A stretch of 64,000 nucleotides of DNA from Thiofaba sp039822285 (GTDB lineage Bacteria > Pseudomonadota > Gammaproteobacteria > Halothiobacillales > Halothiobacillaceae), in assembly GCF_039822285.1 (NCBI RefSeq), contig NZ_JBAJEY010000005.1, positions 152,736 through 216,735 of the forward strand, read 5' to 3'. Numbering within the stretch: position 1 is the first letter of the stretch; each line of letters starts with the position of its first letter. Under the pieces are notes generated by a model, which saw nothing but the letters and a program-made list of their open reading frames with translations, made no database searches and had not been told where the DNA came from. Positions 53,732 to 61,552 of this stretch are shown here, piece after piece. The position numbers were made by a program, and so were the translations under genes.

Positions 53732-54367
53732 ATGACCGCCGCCGAAAAGCTGCACTTTAGTGCCGAAGACTTCCTGGCCTGGGAGGCAACCCAGGACATC
53801 AAACATGAATTTGCGGATGGCATTGCCTACGCCATGGCGGGAACAACAGCGCCGGGAGCGCTGTTGGAACGCGAAGCGTTCCCCGTAGGGCAGAGGCCAG
53901 GGATGGACTCTGCCGCAGGAGAAAGTCATGTCCTGGTCAATAGCAATGCCTTTGCATTGCTGCGCACTCACCTGCGCGGCACCCCCTGCCGCACCTTCAT
54001 CAGCGACATGAAGCTCAAGGTCGAGGCGGCGGACACCTTCTTCTACCCCGACGTGTTCGTCACCTGTGCGCCCGAAGACGCCGCGCGCAAGGACTATAAA
54101 ACCTCGCCGATTCTCGTGATCGAGGTCCTCTCCCCCTCCACCGCCGCCTATGATCGCGGCCAGAAATTTGCTGCCTACCGCCGTCTTCCCAGCCTTCAGG
54201 AATACGTGCTCATTGATTCTGAGCGTTACTCGGTGGACGTCTTCCGCAAGGACGCCACGGATCACTGGGTGCTCTACCCCTTTGGGCCTGGCGAGGAGGT
54301 CGAATTGGCCTCAGTGGGGCTTAGACTGCCCATCGAAACCCTTTACGAAGACGTCCTCCCAAGCTGA
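53732..54367 (+). CDS. Uma2 family putative nuclease with repeat insert
   Basis: The 211-residue protein matches the Uma2 family (PD-(D/E)XK-like fold): EDFLAWEATQDIKHEFADGIAYAMAG, FYPDVFVTC, VIEVLSPSTAAYDRGQKFAAYRRLPSLQEYVLIDSE. Between YAMAG and HVLVNSNAFALL, where relatives have a few residues, it carries about 25 extra residues (TAPGALLEREAFPVGQRPGM...) encoded by three hairpins at 53845-53914. The frame stays open, so the insert is translated. The role of Uma2 proteins is not established. AGGAG precedes the ATG; the stop overlaps ubiD by one base. Confidence 0.85.
   Translation: MTAAEKLHFSAEDFLAWEATQDIKHEFADGIAYAMAGTTAPGALLEREAFPVGQRPGMDSAAGESHVLVNSNAFALLRTHLRGTPCRTFISDMKLKVEAADTFFYPDVFVTCAPEDAARKDYKTSPILVIEVLSPSTAAYDRGQKFAAYRRLPSLQEYVLIDSERYSVDVFRKDATDHWVLYPFGPGEEVELASVGLRLPIETLYEDVLPS
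53845..53914. repeat. In-frame triple-hairpin insert in the Uma2 gene
   Basis: Three perfect palindromes in a row: AACAGCGC/GCGCTGTT (53845-53852 with 53858-53865), GGAACGC-GAA-GCGTTCC (53866-53882), and GGCAGAG/CTCTGCC (53889-53895 with 53908-53914). The insert falls at a loop of the Uma2 fold and keeps the reading frame. Confidence 0.8.
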
Positions 54368-55830
54368 TGCCCCACTCCGACCTGCGCGCCTTTATCGCCG
54401 ACCTCGAAACCCGCGGCCTGCTCAGACGCATCCAGGCCGAGGTCGACCCCCGGCTTGAAATGACCGAGATCGCTGACCGCGTGCTGCGCCAGGGCGGCCC
54501 GGCCCTGCTGTTTGAAAACCCCAAGGGGCACAGCATCCCCGTGCTCGCCAACCTGTTTGGCACCGTCGAGCGTGTGGCGCTGGGCATGGGGGGGCAGTCG
54601 CTTGAGGACCTGCGCGAGATCGGCCGTCTGCTCGCCTTCCTCAAGGAGCCCGAGCCGCCCAAGGGGCTCAAGGACGCCTGGCAGCAGCTGCCGATCTTCA
54701 AGAAGGTGCTGGACATGGCGCCCAAGACCGTGCGCCGCGCCCCCTGTCAGGACGTCGTGCTCGAAGGAAAGGAGGTCGATCTTGGGCGCTTTCCCATCCA
54801 GACCTGCTGGCCGGAGGACGCGGGGCCCTTGATCACCTGGGGCCTGGTGCACACCCAGGGCCCGAACAAGCCCAGGCAGAACATGGGCATCTACCGCATG
54901 CAGGTCATCGGCCCCAACAAGGTCATCATGCGCTGGCTCGCCCACCGCGGCGGGGCACTGGACTATCAAGACTGGCAGCGCACTCACCCCGGCCAGTCCT
55001 TCCCCGTCGCCGTGGCCATCGGCGCCGACCCCGCCACCATCCTCGGCGCCGTCACCCCGGTGCCGGACACCCTCTCCGAACACGCCTTCGCGGGGCTCTT
55101 GCGCGGCGCGCGCACCGAGCTGGTCAAGTGCCTCGGCAGCGAGCTCACCGTCCCGGCCAGCAGCGAGATCGTGCTCGAGGGCGTGATCCACCCCAGCGAG
55201 ATGGCCCCTGAAGGCCCCTTTGGCGACCACACCGGCTACTACAACGAGGTGGACGACTTCCCCGTCTTCACCATCGAGCGCATCACCCACCGCCGCGAGC
55301 CGATCTATCACAGCACGTACACCGGCCGCCCGCCGGATGAGCCAGCGATTTTGGGCCTTGCCCTCAACGAGGTATTCGTGCCGCTGATCCAGAAGCAGTT
55401 TCCGGAGATCGTGGACTTCTACCTGCCGCCCGAAGGCTGCTCCTACCGCCTCGCGGTGGTCAGCATCAAAAAGCAGTACCCTGGCCATGCCAAGCGCGTC
55501 ATGCTCGGGGTGTGGAGCTTCTTGCGCCAGTTCATGTACACCAAGTTCGTCATCGTGGTGGACGAGGACATCGACGCGCGCAACTGGCAGGATGTGATCT
55601 GGGCCATCACCACCCGCATGGATCCGGTGCGCGACACCGTACTCATCGACCACACCCCCATCGACTACCTCGACTTCGCCTCCCCCACCTCGGGACTTGG
55701 CGGCAAGATGGGCCTGGATGCCACCAGCAAATGGCCGGGCGAAACCATGCGCGAATGGGGGCGGCCGATCGTCATGGATGAAGCGGTGAAGCGGCGGGTG
55801 GATGCGCTGTGGGAGACGTTGGGGCTTTGA
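54367..55830 (+). CDS. ubiD: UbiD family decarboxylase (3-octaprenyl-4-hydroxybenzoate carboxy-lyase)
   Basis: UbiD decarboxylates the ubiquinone precursor, using prenylated FMN made by UbiX. The 487-residue product has full family length and the conserved segments GLLRRIQAEVDPRLEMTEIADRV, FENPKGHSIPVLANLFG, NMGIYRMQVIG, EIVLEGVIHPSEMAPEGPFGDHTGYYN (which carries the catalytic Glu) and FVIVVDEDIDARNWQDVIWAITTRMDP. It shares one base with the Uma2 gene upstream, an unusual neighbour. No other ubiquinone gene is visible nearby. Confidence 0.95.
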   Translation: MPHSDLRAFIADLETRGLLRRIQAEVDPRLEMTEIADRVLRQGGPALLFENPKGHSIPVLANLFGTVERVALGMGGQSLEDLREIGRLLAFLKEPEPPKGLKDAWQQLPIFKKVLDMAPKTVRRAPCQDVVLEGKEVDLGRFPIQTCWPEDAGPLITWGLVHTQGPNKPRQNMGIYRMQVIGPNKVIMRWLAHRGGALDYQDWQRTHPGQSFPVAVAIGADPATILGAVTPVPDTLSEHAFAGLLRGARTELVKCLGSELTVPASSEIVLEGVIHPSEMAPEGPFGDHTGYYNEVDDFPVFTIERITHRREPIYHSTYTGRPPDEPAILGLALNEVFVPLIQKQFPEIVDFYLPPEGCSYRLAVVSIKKQYPGHAKRVMLGVWSFLRQFMYTKFVIVVDEDIDARNWQDVIWAITTRMDPVRDTVLIDHTPIDYLDFASPTSGLGGKMGLDATSKWPGETMREWGRPIVMDEAVKRRVDALWETLGL

Positions 55831-55849
55831 GGCCCACTTGATTGCGGGA

Positions 55850-55868
55850 TGTATCTTCGAACGATACA
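55850..55868. promoter_or_regulatory. Candidate HigA operator (inverted repeat)
   Basis: TGTATC (55850-55855) and GATACA (55863-55868) form a perfect inverted repeat with a seven-base spacer, ending just eight bases before the toxin start. Such palindromes overlapping the promoter are typical sites of antitoxin autoregulation; the assignment is inference. Confidence 0.55.
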
Positions 55869-55876
55869 CTCACTTC

Positions 55877-56155
55877 ATGATCAAGAGCTTCCGCCACAAG
55901 GGATTGCAGCAGTTCTTTGAAACCGGCTCCAAGGCGGGCATCCAGCCGGCGCATGCGCCCAAGCTCGCCCGGCAACTGGCCCGCCTGCAACGCGCCTGTC
56001 GCCCTGAAGACATGAACGTCCCCGGCTGGAAGCTCCACCCCCTGAGCGGGGACCTCGATGGGCACTGGTCGGTCTGGGTAAGTGGCAACTGGAGACTCAC
56101 CTTTGCCTTCGAAGGAGAGGACGTCATCTTGATCGATTATCAGGACTATCATTGA
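55877..56155 (+). CDS. higB: HigB/RelE-type toxin
   Basis: The 92-residue protein matches the HigB family: MIKSFRHKGLQQFFETG, HAPKLARQLARLQRA, DMNVPGWKLHPLSGDLDGHWSVWVSGNWRLTFAFEGEDVILIDYQDYH. These toxins cleave mRNA on the ribosome. The order toxin-then-antitoxin and the 20 bp gap to higA are normal for higBA. The start at 55877 is the family-typical methionine. A palindrome just upstream may be the operator. Confidence 0.93.
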   Translation: MIKSFRHKGLQQFFETGSKAGIQPAHAPKLARQLARLQRACRPEDMNVPGWKLHPLSGDLDGHWSVWVSGNWRLTFAFEGEDVILIDYQDYH

Positions 56156-56175
56156 CTTAGCACGAGGCCAACACC

Positions 56176-56478
56176 ATGTCGCGCATGCATGCCCCCCCTC
56201 ATCCGGGAGAAACTCTGCGTGAAGACATCCTGCCTGCGCTTGGCCTGAGCGTGACCGAAGCCGCGCGACAGCTCGGCATCTCCCGTGTGCAGCTTTCACG
56301 GGTATTGCACGGCCGTGCCGGCATCACCCCTGAACTGGCCCTACGCCTTGAAGCTTGGCTCACCCCAGAGCATGGCGGCCGCGCCGAGCTCTGGCTTGGA
56401 CAGCAAATGGACTACGATCTATGGATGGCTTCGCAGAAGCCTTCCGCCAAAATAGAGCCCGTCAAGGTCGCTGCCTGA
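56176..56478 (+). CDS. higA: HigA antitoxin (XRE-type)
   Basis: The 100-residue protein has the HigA signature HPGETLREDILPALGLSVTEAARQLGISRVQLSRVLHGRAGITPELALRLEAWL, a helix-turn-helix that binds DNA and neutralises HigB. It follows higB after 20 bases and probably represses the operon with it. A MITE-like element lies 40 bases after its stop. Confidence 0.94.
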   Translation: MSRMHAPPHPGETLREDILPALGLSVTEAARQLGISRVQLSRVLHGRAGITPELALRLEAWLTPEHGGRAELWLGQQMDYDLWMASQKPSAKIEPVKVAA

Positions 56479-56518
56479 TCACCTCGCGTGGCACACATCA
56501 AGACCAGAATAGGCCATT

Positions 56519-56654
56519 GGGCACCTCGAAAAATCGTCACGAGCGGGCGGAGTGCAAGGCGCCCCGCAGCGAACCCCCGACACCTATCCGATCGATAGGC
56601 GAGGGGTGAGCGGGCTTTGCCAGCTTCGCACTCAGTAGGTTTTTCGAGGTGCCC
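56519..56654. mobile_element. MITE-like element, copy B (136 bp)
   Basis: Bounded by perfect 15 bp terminal inverted repeats (GGGCACCTCGAAAAA at 56519-56533 and its complement at 56640-56654). Internal sequence matches copy A at 34474-34637 apart from about 24 missing bases near the right end. It has no transposase, and sits between higA and the DUF4258-like gene. The upstream ATG at 56617 lies inside the element and is not a gene start. Confidence 0.82.
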
Positions 56655-56688
56655 TACACTTGTTTTATCCGGGCCGTCAAATCCCACC

Positions 56689-56943
56689 ATGCTCAGCTTA
56701 CGCTTCGGTCGCATCATCATCGTCACCCTGCATGCTCGCCAACGCATGCAGGAGAGATGCATCAGCGACGCACTCTTGTTGGAGCTGATCGAAACGGGTG
56801 AAGAGCGTTACAAGGATGAGAGGCGCCTTTGGATTGCCAAAAGCATTCCAGGCCGGACGGACAATCTAATCTGTGCCGCCGTCGCGCTTGAAAACGCCCT
56901 GATCGTCAAGACCGTCATGCACCACTTCACCTGGGAGCCCTAA
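56689..56943 (+). CDS. DUF4258-like protein, candidate toxin
   Basis: The 84-residue product (MLSLRFGRIIIVTLHARQRM...) matches the DUF4258 type: VTLHARQRMQERCISDALLLELIETGEERY and IKTVMHHFTW-like ending. DUF4258 proteins are often paired with DUF2283 proteins, as here, and are likely toxin or toxin-like partners with a RelE-like fold; activity is inferred. The start at 56689 is chosen because earlier codons fall in the MITE-like element. It is followed after two bases by the DUF2283 gene. Confidence 0.75.
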   Translation: MLSLRFGRIIIVTLHARQRMQERCISDALLLELIETGEERYKDERRLWIAKSIPGRTDNLICAAVALENALIVKTVMHHFTWEP

Positions 56944-56945
56944 GC

Positions 56946-57155
56946 ATGCAAGCCGTTTACCATCCGCAGGATGACATCCTTGTTCTGCACTTTTCCGACA
57001 AACCCATCGTGCGCGAAACATCCCAAGACTGGAATATCCATATCAGCTATGCCGAGGACGGCTCCGTGGTCGAGATCGTCATCCTGGATGCCGTCGCCTC
57101 CGGACTGATCCCCTTTCAGGCCGGCCCCGACACACCCCGGTGCCAAGCCGCTTGA
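56946..57155 (+). CDS. DUF2283 protein, candidate antitoxin
   Basis: The 69-residue protein matches DUF2283: AVYHPQDDILVLHFSDKPIVRETSQDWNIHISYAEDGSVVEIVILDA. It starts two bases after the DUF4258-like gene. The two together have the size and spacing of a toxin-antitoxin pair. DUF2283 has no DNA-binding domain, so it may act by direct binding. Confidence 0.75.
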   Translation: MQAVYHPQDDILVLHFSDKPIVRETSQDWNIHISYAEDGSVVEIVILDAVASGLIPFQAGPDTPRCQAA

Positions 57156-57173
57156 TGGAAGGGAGCGTACGGC

Positions 57174-57572
57174 GTGACAGCACATCACGACATTCCTCTG
57201 GAAGCCATCCAACAGGTCCTCGCCCAGCACGAGGGACTGGACTTCGCCGTCCTGGTGGGCAGCCGTGCTCAAGGGCGTGCGCGCCCCGACAGCGACTGGG
57301 ATATCGCTTTAAGCTGGGCGCCAGGTCTTGACTGGCTCACGCGCATCGCCCGCACCGAAACCCTGCGCCGCGCCCTGGCCCAGGCCTTGAGCCTGCCCGA
57401 GGATCGCATCGACCTCATTGACCTGGCCCAGGCCAACCTTGCCATGCGGGCGGCCGTGGCCGAGGAAGGCATCCCCCTATGGGGCGAAGACCACCCCGCC
57501 TGGGCCCGTTTCCTGCGCCGTACCTGGCGAGAGCTGGAAGACTTCTACTGGGAGCGCGAGCATGCGGCTTGA
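57174..57572 (+). CDS. mntA: MNT-type nucleotidyltransferase (antitoxin)
   Basis: The 132-residue protein has the minimal nucleotidyltransferase motif GSRAQGRARPDSDWDIAL (GSx11DxD) near residues 28-45. MntA-type antitoxins adenylylate the partner HEPN toxin at a tyrosine. The start is a GTG at 57174 preceded by GAAGGGAG. Its end overlaps the HEPN gene by 11 bases, as expected for this module. Confidence 0.88.
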   Translation: MTAHHDIPLEAIQQVLAQHEGLDFAVLVGSRAQGRARPDSDWDIALSWAPGLDWLTRIARTETLRRALAQALSLPEDRIDLIDLAQANLAMRAAVAEEGIPLWGEDHPAWARFLRRTWRELEDFYWEREHAA

Positions 57573-57990
57573 CCTCTACCAAGCCGAGACCGAACGCCAG
57601 GCCGAGCGCCAGGCCACCATCCTCGAACAGGCCCGAGCCCTGCTGAACTCTGGGCGCCAACTCACGCTGCTGGAGGAAAGCGGCATCCTGCACGCCCTGC
57701 AAGTGCTGATCGAAAACGCCATCGGCAAGGCCAAGCAATGGCTCAAGGCATCAGGACGCGCCGTGCCTGTGTCCGCCTACGATGCATTTGCCGCCCTTGC
57801 CGAGGCCGGGATGATTCCCGCTGAAGACCTGAACACCTGGAACGCGCTCGTGGGTCTGCGCAACCGCATCGTCCACGACTACATGAACATTGACCTGGCG
57901 CGCCTGCACGGCCTCATCCAGCGCGGCGAGTTTCGGTTCGTCGTCGACTTTCTCATGCGCAAGCCCCCAAACACATCACCCCATCCCTAG
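57562..57990 (+). CDS. hepT: HEPN-domain RNase toxin (HepT-like)
   Basis: The 142-residue helical protein has the HEPN RNase motif RNRIVHDY (R-x4-H-x-Y) near its C-terminal third, the site at which HepT toxins cut RNA and where MntA adds AMP. The N-terminal region is a coiled coil (AETERQAERQATILEQARALL). Forms a module with the preceding MNT gene. A REP-like palindrome follows after the stop. Confidence 0.87.
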   Translation: MRLDLYQAETERQAERQATILEQARALLNSGRQLTLLEESGILHALQVLIENAIGKAKQWLKASGRAVPVSAYDAFAALAEAGMIPAEDLNTWNALVGLRNRIVHDYMNIDLARLHGLIQRGEFRFVVDFLMRKPPNTSPHP

Positions 57991-57995
57991 CCAGC

Positions 57996-58086
57996 GTAGC
58001 CCGGATGAAGGCCAAAGGCCGGGTCCGGGGGCATCTTCCCTTGGACCACGCCTTCCCCAGATTTTGCTGCGCTCCATCCGGGCTAC
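57996..58086. repeat. REP-like palindrome, GTAGCCCGGATG family
   Basis: Perfect 12 bp ends GTAGCCCGGATG (57996-58007) and CATCCGGGCTAC (58075-58086) enclose about 67 bases. The same family appears in part at 53672-53704 and 63698-63721. It lies between the two MNT/HEPN modules and may have separated them or act as a terminator hairpin. Confidence 0.85.
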
Positions 58087-58144
58087 ACTTGTAATCACCC
58101 ATCATTCATGCCGCCGAGCTCACTCCATCAAAGGCCATCCCCCC

Positions 58145-58438
58145 ATGCGCCTGACCCAACAGCAACGCGAACTCATTCTCCAATCCGTCCATAGCCGCCT
58201 TGGACCGGAAACCCGCACCATCCTCTTCGGCTCACAGCTTGACGACCAGCGGCACGGTGGGGATATCGACCTCCTGCTCGAACCCCCCACCATGCCCCCG
58301 CTCCTCCAACGCGCACAACTCAAGCTCGCTCTCGAAAGCGCCCTGGGCCGACCGGTCGATCTTGTCATTCACCCGCTTGATCGTCCCGCCACGCCTTTTC
58401 AGCAGCTCGCCAGACTCCAAGGGGTTGAACTGCAATGA
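58145..58438 (+). CDS. Second MNT-type nucleotidyltransferase
   Basis: The 97-residue protein has a nucleotidyltransferase motif GSQLDDQRHGGDIDLLLE (GS then DxD), so the metal-binding aspartates are kept. It is shorter than the first MNT protein and its relation to it is distant. Its stop overlaps the next gene by four bases (ATGA). Likely antitoxin of a second MNT/HEPN-type pair. Confidence 0.8.
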   Translation: MRLTQQQRELILQSVHSRLGPETRTILFGSQLDDQRHGGDIDLLLEPPTMPPLLQRAQLKLALESALGRPVDLVIHPLDRPATPFQQLARLQGVELQ

Positions 58439-58971
58439 CCCAAGCCATCCTCCAGGCTCAACGCACCCACCTTGCCCAACTGCTCGACGCCATCCAACGC
58501 AGCACCTATTACCTTCATGCCACGGAGCAACGGCTTCCCTGGCCTTTGACCGCACCCCTCCTGGAAGCCCAAAAGAAAAACGCCGAATGGTTTGAGACTC
58601 TGGCCGCCATGAACGAGCGCTTCGCCAAGCTTCAGGACATCCTTGCCTCCGCCATGCGCCATACCGCTTTGCTCATGGGCGAGCCCACCGACACCTTCCT
58701 TCAAGTGCTCGCCTGGTTCGAAAAACAGCGGGTCATTGATTCGATTGAACAGTGGCAACTCCTTCGCACCGCGCGTAATCTCGCCGCCCACGACTACGAA
58801 ACCGATTACGAACAGATTGCTGAACACTTCAACGCCTTACACGCCTTGGCCCCTGTCCTTTACGCCACGGCCGGAAGACTCGTCCGTATGTGCCAGCAAC
58901 ACCTCCACCTCACCCCAGCACGGGGCGATTTTGCCTCCGAGTTCAACACCATCACCCTGAGCAACACCTAA
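58435..58971 (+). CDS. HEPN-like partner protein of the second module
   Basis: The 178-residue helical protein contains RNLAAHDYETDYE (R-x4-H-x-Y), the HEPN RNase motif, in its C-terminal half. The N-terminal half has no recognised motif. The overlap with the MNT gene and the motif support a toxin role in a second MNT/HEPN-type pair, though it is longer than HepT. Unrelated in detail to the first HEPN protein. Confidence 0.72.
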   Translation: MTQAILQAQRTHLAQLLDAIQRSTYYLHATEQRLPWPLTAPLLEAQKKNAEWFETLAAMNERFAKLQDILASAMRHTALLMGEPTDTFLQVLAWFEKQRVIDSIEQWQLLRTARNLAAHDYETDYEQIAEHFNALHALAPVLYATAGRLVRMCQQHLHLTPARGDFASEFNTITLSNT

Positions 58972-59032
58972 CGTCACTCGAAGGAAAAGCCACAGGCCGG
59001 AATCCGGGAACCCTCGCACGGACACGCCCCCC

Positions 59033-59098
59033 GTAGGAGGCCCGCCCTCGGGCCGACACCTGTGTGGCACGCCTGTCGCGGCGACACGCCTCTCCTAC
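59033..59098. repeat. REP-like palindrome, GTAGGAG family
   Basis: Starts GTAGGAGGCCCGCCCTCGGGC and ends CGCGGCGACACGCCTCTCCTAC. Same outer arms as the 35993-36055 copy but a more diverged centre. Confidence 0.8.
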
Positions 59099-59148
59099 AA
59101 GGGCGAATCAGGCGCGTCGGCCAAGGCCCGCTCACGGCGCTCCGTCAA

Positions 59149-59189
59149 ACCATGACAAAGTCATGGTCAAATTCTGACAAACCCTGTCA
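59149..59189. promoter_or_regulatory. Candidate enhancer sites upstream of pilA (PilR-like)
   Basis: ACCATGAC-AAA-GTCATGGT (59149-59167) is a perfect 8 bp inverted repeat, and TGACA-AACCC-TGTCA (59175-59189) is another. In Pseudomonas, PilR binds TGTC-containing repeats upstream of the pilA sigma-54 promoter; here the sites lie about 100-140 bases upstream of the -24 element. PilR binding is inferred. Confidence 0.5.
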
Positions 59190-59289
59190 CATCCACCTCA
59201 CCGCGCACCTACACAGCGCACACGCCCCAGCGCTCCAAACCCCAGTCCCATGCACCCTTCATCAAACCGTCAAACAGAACCACCACACT

Positions 59290-59305
59290 TGGCATGGCTT
59301 GTGCA
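59290..59305 (+). promoter_or_regulatory. Sigma-54-type promoter of pilA
   Basis: TGGCATGGCTTGTGCA matches the -24/-12 consensus (TGGCACG, N4, TTGCA) with two mismatches and the right 12-base distance between GG and GC. It lies 43 bases before the pilA start. Sigma-54 control of pilA by PilSR is common in proteobacteria. Confidence 0.7.
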
Positions 59306-59348
59306 TGATTCCTCATGCCAACCCAAACCATCCCAACGGAGGCACACC

Positions 59349-59786
59349 ATGAACATGATGAAAAAGGCCCAACAAGGCTTCACCCTGATCGAACTGATGA
59401 TCGTGGTTGCGATCATTGGTATTTTGGCGGCCATCGCCCTGCCGGCTTATCAGGATTACACCGTGCGTGCTCGTGTATCCGAGCTTATGGCTGGCGGCGC
59501 AGCTGCTAAAGCCACTGTAGGTGAGAATATTGCCAACCTCGGCGCAATTCAGGCAGGAAGCTGCCGGGGGGTTACCACCATTGGATCAGGAGATGGTCTG
59601 AAGAGCCTCCTGTCCCTTGCTTGCAATGACACTACTGGTGCAATCACACTCACTGGCACAACTGCTGCAAAAGGCGTAGTCCTTACCCTTACCCCCACCC
59701 TGACCGCGAACGGAGTGGTCAACTGGACGTGCGCCGTGAGTTCCGCCGCAAACAACAAGTACGTTCCGGCCGAGTGCCGCGTCTAA
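59349..59786 (+). CDS. pilA: Type IV pilin, major subunit-like (PilA)
   Basis: The 145-residue protein has a 10-residue leader (MNMMKKAQQG) and the mature N terminus FTLIELMIVVAIIGILAAIA with Glu5, followed by the PAYQDYTVRARVSE helix. Two cysteines near the C terminus (WTCAVSS..., AECRV) form the usual disulfide loop; a second pair (SCRGV, LACND) is also present. GGAGG precedes the ATG, and a strong terminator follows. Expected to be the major pilin assembled outside the cell; downstream genes may modify it. Confidence 0.92.
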   Translation: MNMMKKAQQGFTLIELMIVVAIIGILAAIALPAYQDYTVRARVSELMAGGAAAKATVGENIANLGAIQAGSCRGVTTIGSGDGLKSLLSLACNDTTGAITLTGTTAAKGVVLTLTPTLTANGVVNWTCAVSSAANNKYVPAECRV

Positions 59787-59815
59787 CCCCTGTCGATGCA
59801 GCTTTAACCTTCGAC

Positions 59816-59839
59816 AACCCCGCTTCGGCGGGGTTTTTT
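59816..59839 (+). terminator. Intrinsic terminator after pilA
   Basis: Stem AACCCCGC (59816-59823), TTCG loop, GCGGGGTT (59828-59835) and then a T-run. It would end most pilA transcripts before the next gene, so the modification-type genes would be expressed at a lower level by read-through or from their own promoter. Confidence 0.93.
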
Positions 59840-59854
59840 CGTGATTGAGATGCC

Positions 59855-61552
59855 ATGAAAACGGCACTGCTCTGGTTGGCGTTGCTTTTAACCCCCAACC
59901 TGGTGTTCTGTGCGATCGCCGATGACCCTGTCGATGCAATCATCCGCAGCTTGCCGGCCTCCCTCGCCCTCGTTACAGCGCTGCTTGCCTGGACTCGGCG
60001 CCCGGCCTGGGTCTTAAGGCTACTCAGCCCCTTCTACCTCCTTCTGCCCTTCGAGCTTTCCTACATCATCGAATTCGGACAACCCACGACACCGCATATT
60101 CTCGCCGTGGTTAGTGAGTCGAATCCCATTGAGGCCATCGAATACCTGGGCCTACTGCCCATGCTTGCCTGCTCAGCCAGCGGTTTCGTCCTGTTCTTCA
60201 CCACGCTGAGGCTAGCGAGTAAAACACCGACCATCCCTCCCTCCCGTTATTTGCGATGGCTTGCGCTTGCAAGCCTGGTGCCCATGGTCCAGTACGCCTG
60301 GCTGGAGTGGGACTGGGCCCAGAAGAAGCCAGTCTTCGACGCACAGGCTGCGCAAACCTCCCTGGAGTCGCTCATGACCACCGAGCTGGCCTCACCGCTC
60401 GGCGCCACCTTGAGTGATAGCTACCCGTTGGGGGTAATTTTCCGCGTTCGCGATTACCTTGCCGAGCGCGTCCGGCTGCGCGCAGCCGGCGAGCAGATCA
60501 AGTACTGGGACTTCCATCCCCAGCGCACCCTTGAAGTGGATGCTGACGAGGTTTACGTACTGGTGATCGGTGAATCATCCAGCCCCGCGCATTGGGGCAT
60601 CAATGGGTATGAGCGCAATACCACCCCCAAGCTTGCGGCAACAGAAAACCTGGTGAGCTTCCGCAATGTGGTATCACCCTTCTCCGCCACCCGCCTCGCC
60701 GTACCCATCATTCTGACCGGCAAGCAGGATCCTTTCACCCATCGCGCCCCCCTCGGCCAGGCCTCTGTGGTGAGCCTTTTTAAGCAAGCAGGATTCAAAA
60801 CCTACTGGATCTCCAATCAAGCCCCACTTGGGCTGCATGACTCCATCATCGCCGTGCACGCCTACGAGGCCGACAAAGTGCTCTACACCAACGGTGTCGA
60901 CTACACGCAACAGGGGAACCACGACGATGCCTTGTTGCCCATTTTCGAGCGTTTCCTTCAGGAGCCGGAACAGCGCAAGTTTTTCGTCGTCCATCTCCTC
61001 GGCAGTCATAAGGCCTATGCCCAGCGTTATCCGGAAACTTATGACCAGTTCCGCCCCTCGCAGAAGCAGGATCCTTCCGATGAGCGCGCGGAAACAGTGA
61101 CCAATACTTACGACAACACGATCTTATTTACCGATCACATCCTTTCGAAGCTCATCCAGCAGCTGCAAGCACGTCCCAACAGCTACGCAGCGCTGACCTA
61201 TGTCTCCGACCATGGAGAGAACATTCCTCAAGGCGCATGCACGACGAGCGGACATGGCCACGACAATGAAGCCGATTTCCGGGTCAGCGCTCTCGCATGG
61301 TTTTCCAACAGCTATAGGAACGCGCACCCGGATATCATGAAGCGCCTGCAGGAGCGGATCGATGCACCACTTTATTCAGCGGGCGTGTTCCACGCCTTGG
61401 CGGATATCGCGCACATCGAGCATCCAGCTCATGATCATAGACTGAGCTGGGTCTCGGAGGCTTTCGCACCAGGCCCACGCTGGACCTTGGCGGTACCTGA
61501 TTTTGACCATGCCATGAGGATGGAGCCATGCGGCAAACTCAAGATGCCCTGA
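59855..61552 (+). CDS. Phosphoethanolamine-transferase-like sulfatase-fold membrane enzyme
   Basis: The 565-residue protein has four to five N-terminal membrane helices (residues about 1-150) and a C-terminal sulfatase-fold domain. Motifs match the EptA/CptA group: VLVIGESSSPAHWGINGYERNTTPKL near residue 239, HLLGSHKAYAQRYP near 382 and YVSDHGEN near 450; the metal ligands and catalytic Thr appear present. Such enzymes transfer phosphoethanolamine to lipid A, core sugars or pilin. Its place directly after pilA suggests pilin, but lipid A cannot be excluded. The next gene overlaps its end by 25 bases. Confidence 0.82.
   Translation: MKTALLWLALLLTPNLVFCAIADDPVDAIIRSLPASLALVTALLAWTRRPAWVLRLLSPFYLLLPFELSYIIEFGQPTTPHILAVVSESNPIEAIEYLGLLPMLACSASGFVLFFTTLRLASKTPTIPPSRYLRWLALASLVPMVQYAWLEWDWAQKKPVFDAQAAQTSLESLMTTELASPLGATLSDSYPLGVIFRVRDYLAERVRLRAAGEQIKYWDFHPQRTLEVDADEVYVLVIGESSSPAHWGINGYERNTTPKLAATENLVSFRNVVSPFSATRLAVPIILTGKQDPFTHRAPLGQASVVSLFKQAGFKTYWISNQAPLGLHDSIIAVHAYEADKVLYTNGVDYTQQGNHDDALLPIFERFLQEPEQRKFFVVHLLGSHKAYAQRYPETYDQFRPSQKQDPSDERAETVTNTYDNTILFTDHILSKLIQQLQARPNSYAALTYVSDHGENIPQGACTTSGHGHDNEADFRVSALAWFSNSYRNAHPDIMKRLQERIDAPLYSAGVFHALADIAHIEHPAHDHRLSWVSEAFAPGPRWTLAVPDFDHAMRMEPCGKLKMP

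Larger units (their letters stand above)
58972..59348. other. 377 bp gap: REP-like element and pilin promoter region
   Basis: No gene is seen. The gap holds a GTAGGAG-family element (59033-59098), two inverted repeats with GTCA/TGAC cores (59149-59167 and 59175-59189), and a sigma-54-type promoter (59290-59305) before pilA. Confidence 0.7.

Noticed and set aside
56617..56688. Longer N terminus of the DUF4258-like protein
   Set aside because: The extra codons lie in the MITE-like element and have no similarity to the family.
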